From the NCBI GenBank assembly GCA_963805445.1, contig CAWDUI010000047.1, positions 1 to 64,000 of the forward strand: DNA of 64,000 nucleotides, in the 5' to 3' direction. Both the position numbers and the translations under genes were made by a program. The stretch comes from JAENVT01 sp963805445. Its GTDB lineage: Bacteria; Actinomycetota; Acidimicrobiia; Acidimicrobiales; Ilumatobacteraceae. This document shows, one piece after another, positions 63,032-64,000 of the stretch. The notes beneath the pieces were generated by a model. It was not told the origin of the DNA. It saw only the letters and a program-made list of their open reading frames with translations, and did no database searches. Every line of letters starts with the position of its first letter. Positions within the stretch are counted from its first letter, which is position 1.

Positions 63032-64000
63032 CGTGTCACCTCGCTGACCGGTCGGCGGGGGCTGAGCCTGCCGGCTCGTACCGGGTGACCGAGGCGGAAC
63101 GTGGAGAGCGCGTGGCGGCCAGGCCGGGCGACAAAGGCGTCCATCGCGGGCCCGAACGTCGAGGTGTGTCCGAGTTGTGTGTCGCGGTCGATGCGTTCGG
63201 TGATCTGGTTCATGTGCTGCATGCCGAGTCCGGCGACGGTGGCGGCGAGGTGGATGCGTTGCAGCAGCCTCCCGCCGACGAGTTGCAGGGTGGGGTCGGT
63301 GGGGTCGGCGACGGTGATCATGCCGTAGGCGGCAGCGGTCGCGGTGTGCACGGTGCGGGTCTGGTCGAGCCAGAACGAGTCTCCAGCGGTGCGCGAGGTT
63401 GCCGGGAGGATCTTGGCCATAGCAAGGATGAGTGGGCTGAGCCCTTGAGTGTCGAGGGTGAGGCCGTCGCGGTGGCTGTCGATGTCGTCGCGGGTCATGC
63501 GCAGCCACGCGTAGGAGTCCTCCGACTGGTCGATGTCGTCCACGATCGCTTGGGTGGCGTCGATGACGAGTGTGCCGAGGGCCGTTCGATCCTCGGGGGT
63601 GGTGAACCATTGAACGTCGACGCCCTCGAACTCGGCCGTCGCCCTGCCGAGGGTGGCGAGGTCGTCGGCTGTCACGGCCTTGGACGTGTAGGGACCGCGA
63701 TTGGTGTGCCGGTCACCGATTGCGTCGTGCAGGGCCGATGCCACCTGGGTCCCCGACGTGAGTCGAACGGTCGCGACATGCGTCGCATCGGAGGCGTCAG
63801 GGAGCAGCGTGACCGCAGGTTGAAAGCCGCGTACGGCCGCGGCGAGGACGAGGTTTTCGAGCGCACAGCCGAGGCCGATGTGGTGCTCACGGCCCAGCGC
63901 GTCGAGTGTGCCGGCTCGCCGTGTCGGGTCCGTGAACAACTCGATCGAATCGTCGCTGACATGGAAGATCCACGGTTGGGTGTTGTGCGGGTTGGCGGCG
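63028..64000 (-). CDS. Acg-like nitroreductase-family protein (5' end beyond window)
   Basis: The frame is open from the right edge to TGA 63028, giving at least 323 residues. At the edge it reads AANPHNTQPWIF, the FMN-contacting opening of Acg-type nitroreductases. It continues RREHHIGLGCALENLV-like sequence (GREHHIGLGCALENLVLAAA), NRGPYTSKAVTADD and VGGRLLQRIHLAATVAGLGM. In actinobacteria such proteins are linked to redox or dormancy responses, and several lack FMN reductase activity. The start lies to the right of the window. It is first in a leftward three-gene group. Confidence 0.75.
   Translation of the reverse strand, partial: AANPHNTQPWIFHVSDDSIELFTDPTRRAGTLDALGREHHIGLGCALENLVLAAAVRGFQPAVTLLPDASDATHVATVRLTSGTQVASALHDAIGDRHTNRGPYTSKAVTADDLATLGRATAEFEGVDVQWFTTPEDRTALGTLVIDATQAIVDDIDQSEDSYAWLRMTRDDIDSHRDGLTLDTQGLSPLILAMAKILPATSRTAGDSFWLDQTRTVHTATAAAYGMITVADPTDPTLQLVGGRLLQRIHLAATVAGLGMQHMNQITERIDRDTQLGHTSTFGPAMDAFVARPGRHALSTFRLGHPVRAGRLSPRRPVSEVTR

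Noticed and set aside
1..64000. CRISPR array, rRNA operon or complete insertion sequence
   Set aside because: No regularly spaced repeats, rRNA-like conserved blocks or full transposase with terminal repeats were seen.

Overview
The window is high-GC DNA with strong G/C third-position bias, tightly packed genes, many ATGA, GTGA or TGATG start/stop overlaps, and OmpR, TetR, PadR, WYL and SARP regulators. This fits an actinobacterium. The roughly 129-residue secreted repeat and the single-membrane style exporters suggest an Acidimicrobiia-like lineage, but that is inference. No rRNA, intact tRNA or CRISPR array was seen.

Layout. 1-3.1 kb: an edge fragment and a secreted cupredoxin-like protein with three C-terminal repeats. 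3.2-4.6 kb: glucose-6-phosphate dehydrogenase. 4.7-8.6 kb: a PadR-controlled ABC exporter (PadR, ATPase, FtsX permease) read leftward. 8.8-11.1 kb: a small protein, a ligase-fold protein and a frame-broken membrane protein. 11.1-14.8 kb: a lipoprotein and a secreted zinc-protease-like protein carrying the same repeat. 14.9-16.6 kb: a DUF1348-TetR-MOSC operon behind a TTGACA promoter and two palindromes. 16.7-23.8 kb: a lipoprotein / HlyD adaptor / MacB-type ATPase / permease operon divergent from its response regulator and histidine kinase. 24-28.3 kb: a dienelactone-hydrolase-like enzyme, a PAS-GGDEF diguanylate cyclase in three frames and an exported protein. 28.8-36.7 kb: a second lipoprotein / adaptor / ATPase / permease / adaptor array, broken into many frames, with a convergent kinase/regulator pair. 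37.1-39.2 kb: two hypothetical genes divergent from a WYL regulator across an 11-bp inverted repeat.

39.3-57.4 kb is accessory DNA. Two 168-bp direct repeats, each holding the 3' half of a tRNA-Arg, bracket 39.34-53.57 kb. In and beside them are a truncated integrase, fragments of a second integrase type, a third frame-broken integrase, two toxin-antitoxin pairs, a protease fragment joined to an HTH fragment, a sulfite-oxidase-like enzyme, a SARP-hydrolase activator and small TetR/cupin/amidohydrolase units. 57.5-64 kb holds a MarR regulator and an NADP/F420-type reductase that share an operator sequence, a GGDEF remnant, a membrane/SRPBCC pair and a nitroreductase-like gene cut by the right edge.

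Two features dominate. First, single-base frame changes are frequent: about a dozen genes are affected, and 28.8-33.1 kb is extreme, yet coding character persists in the displaced frames. Uncorrected assembly errors or very recent decay are therefore more likely than old pseudogenes. Second, both transporter-linked lipoproteins and the sensor domain of the first histidine kinase carry the same duplicated Cys-x4-Gly, four-cysteine pattern. This suggests a sensor/lipoprotein/exporter system built on one uncharacterised extracytoplasmic fold.
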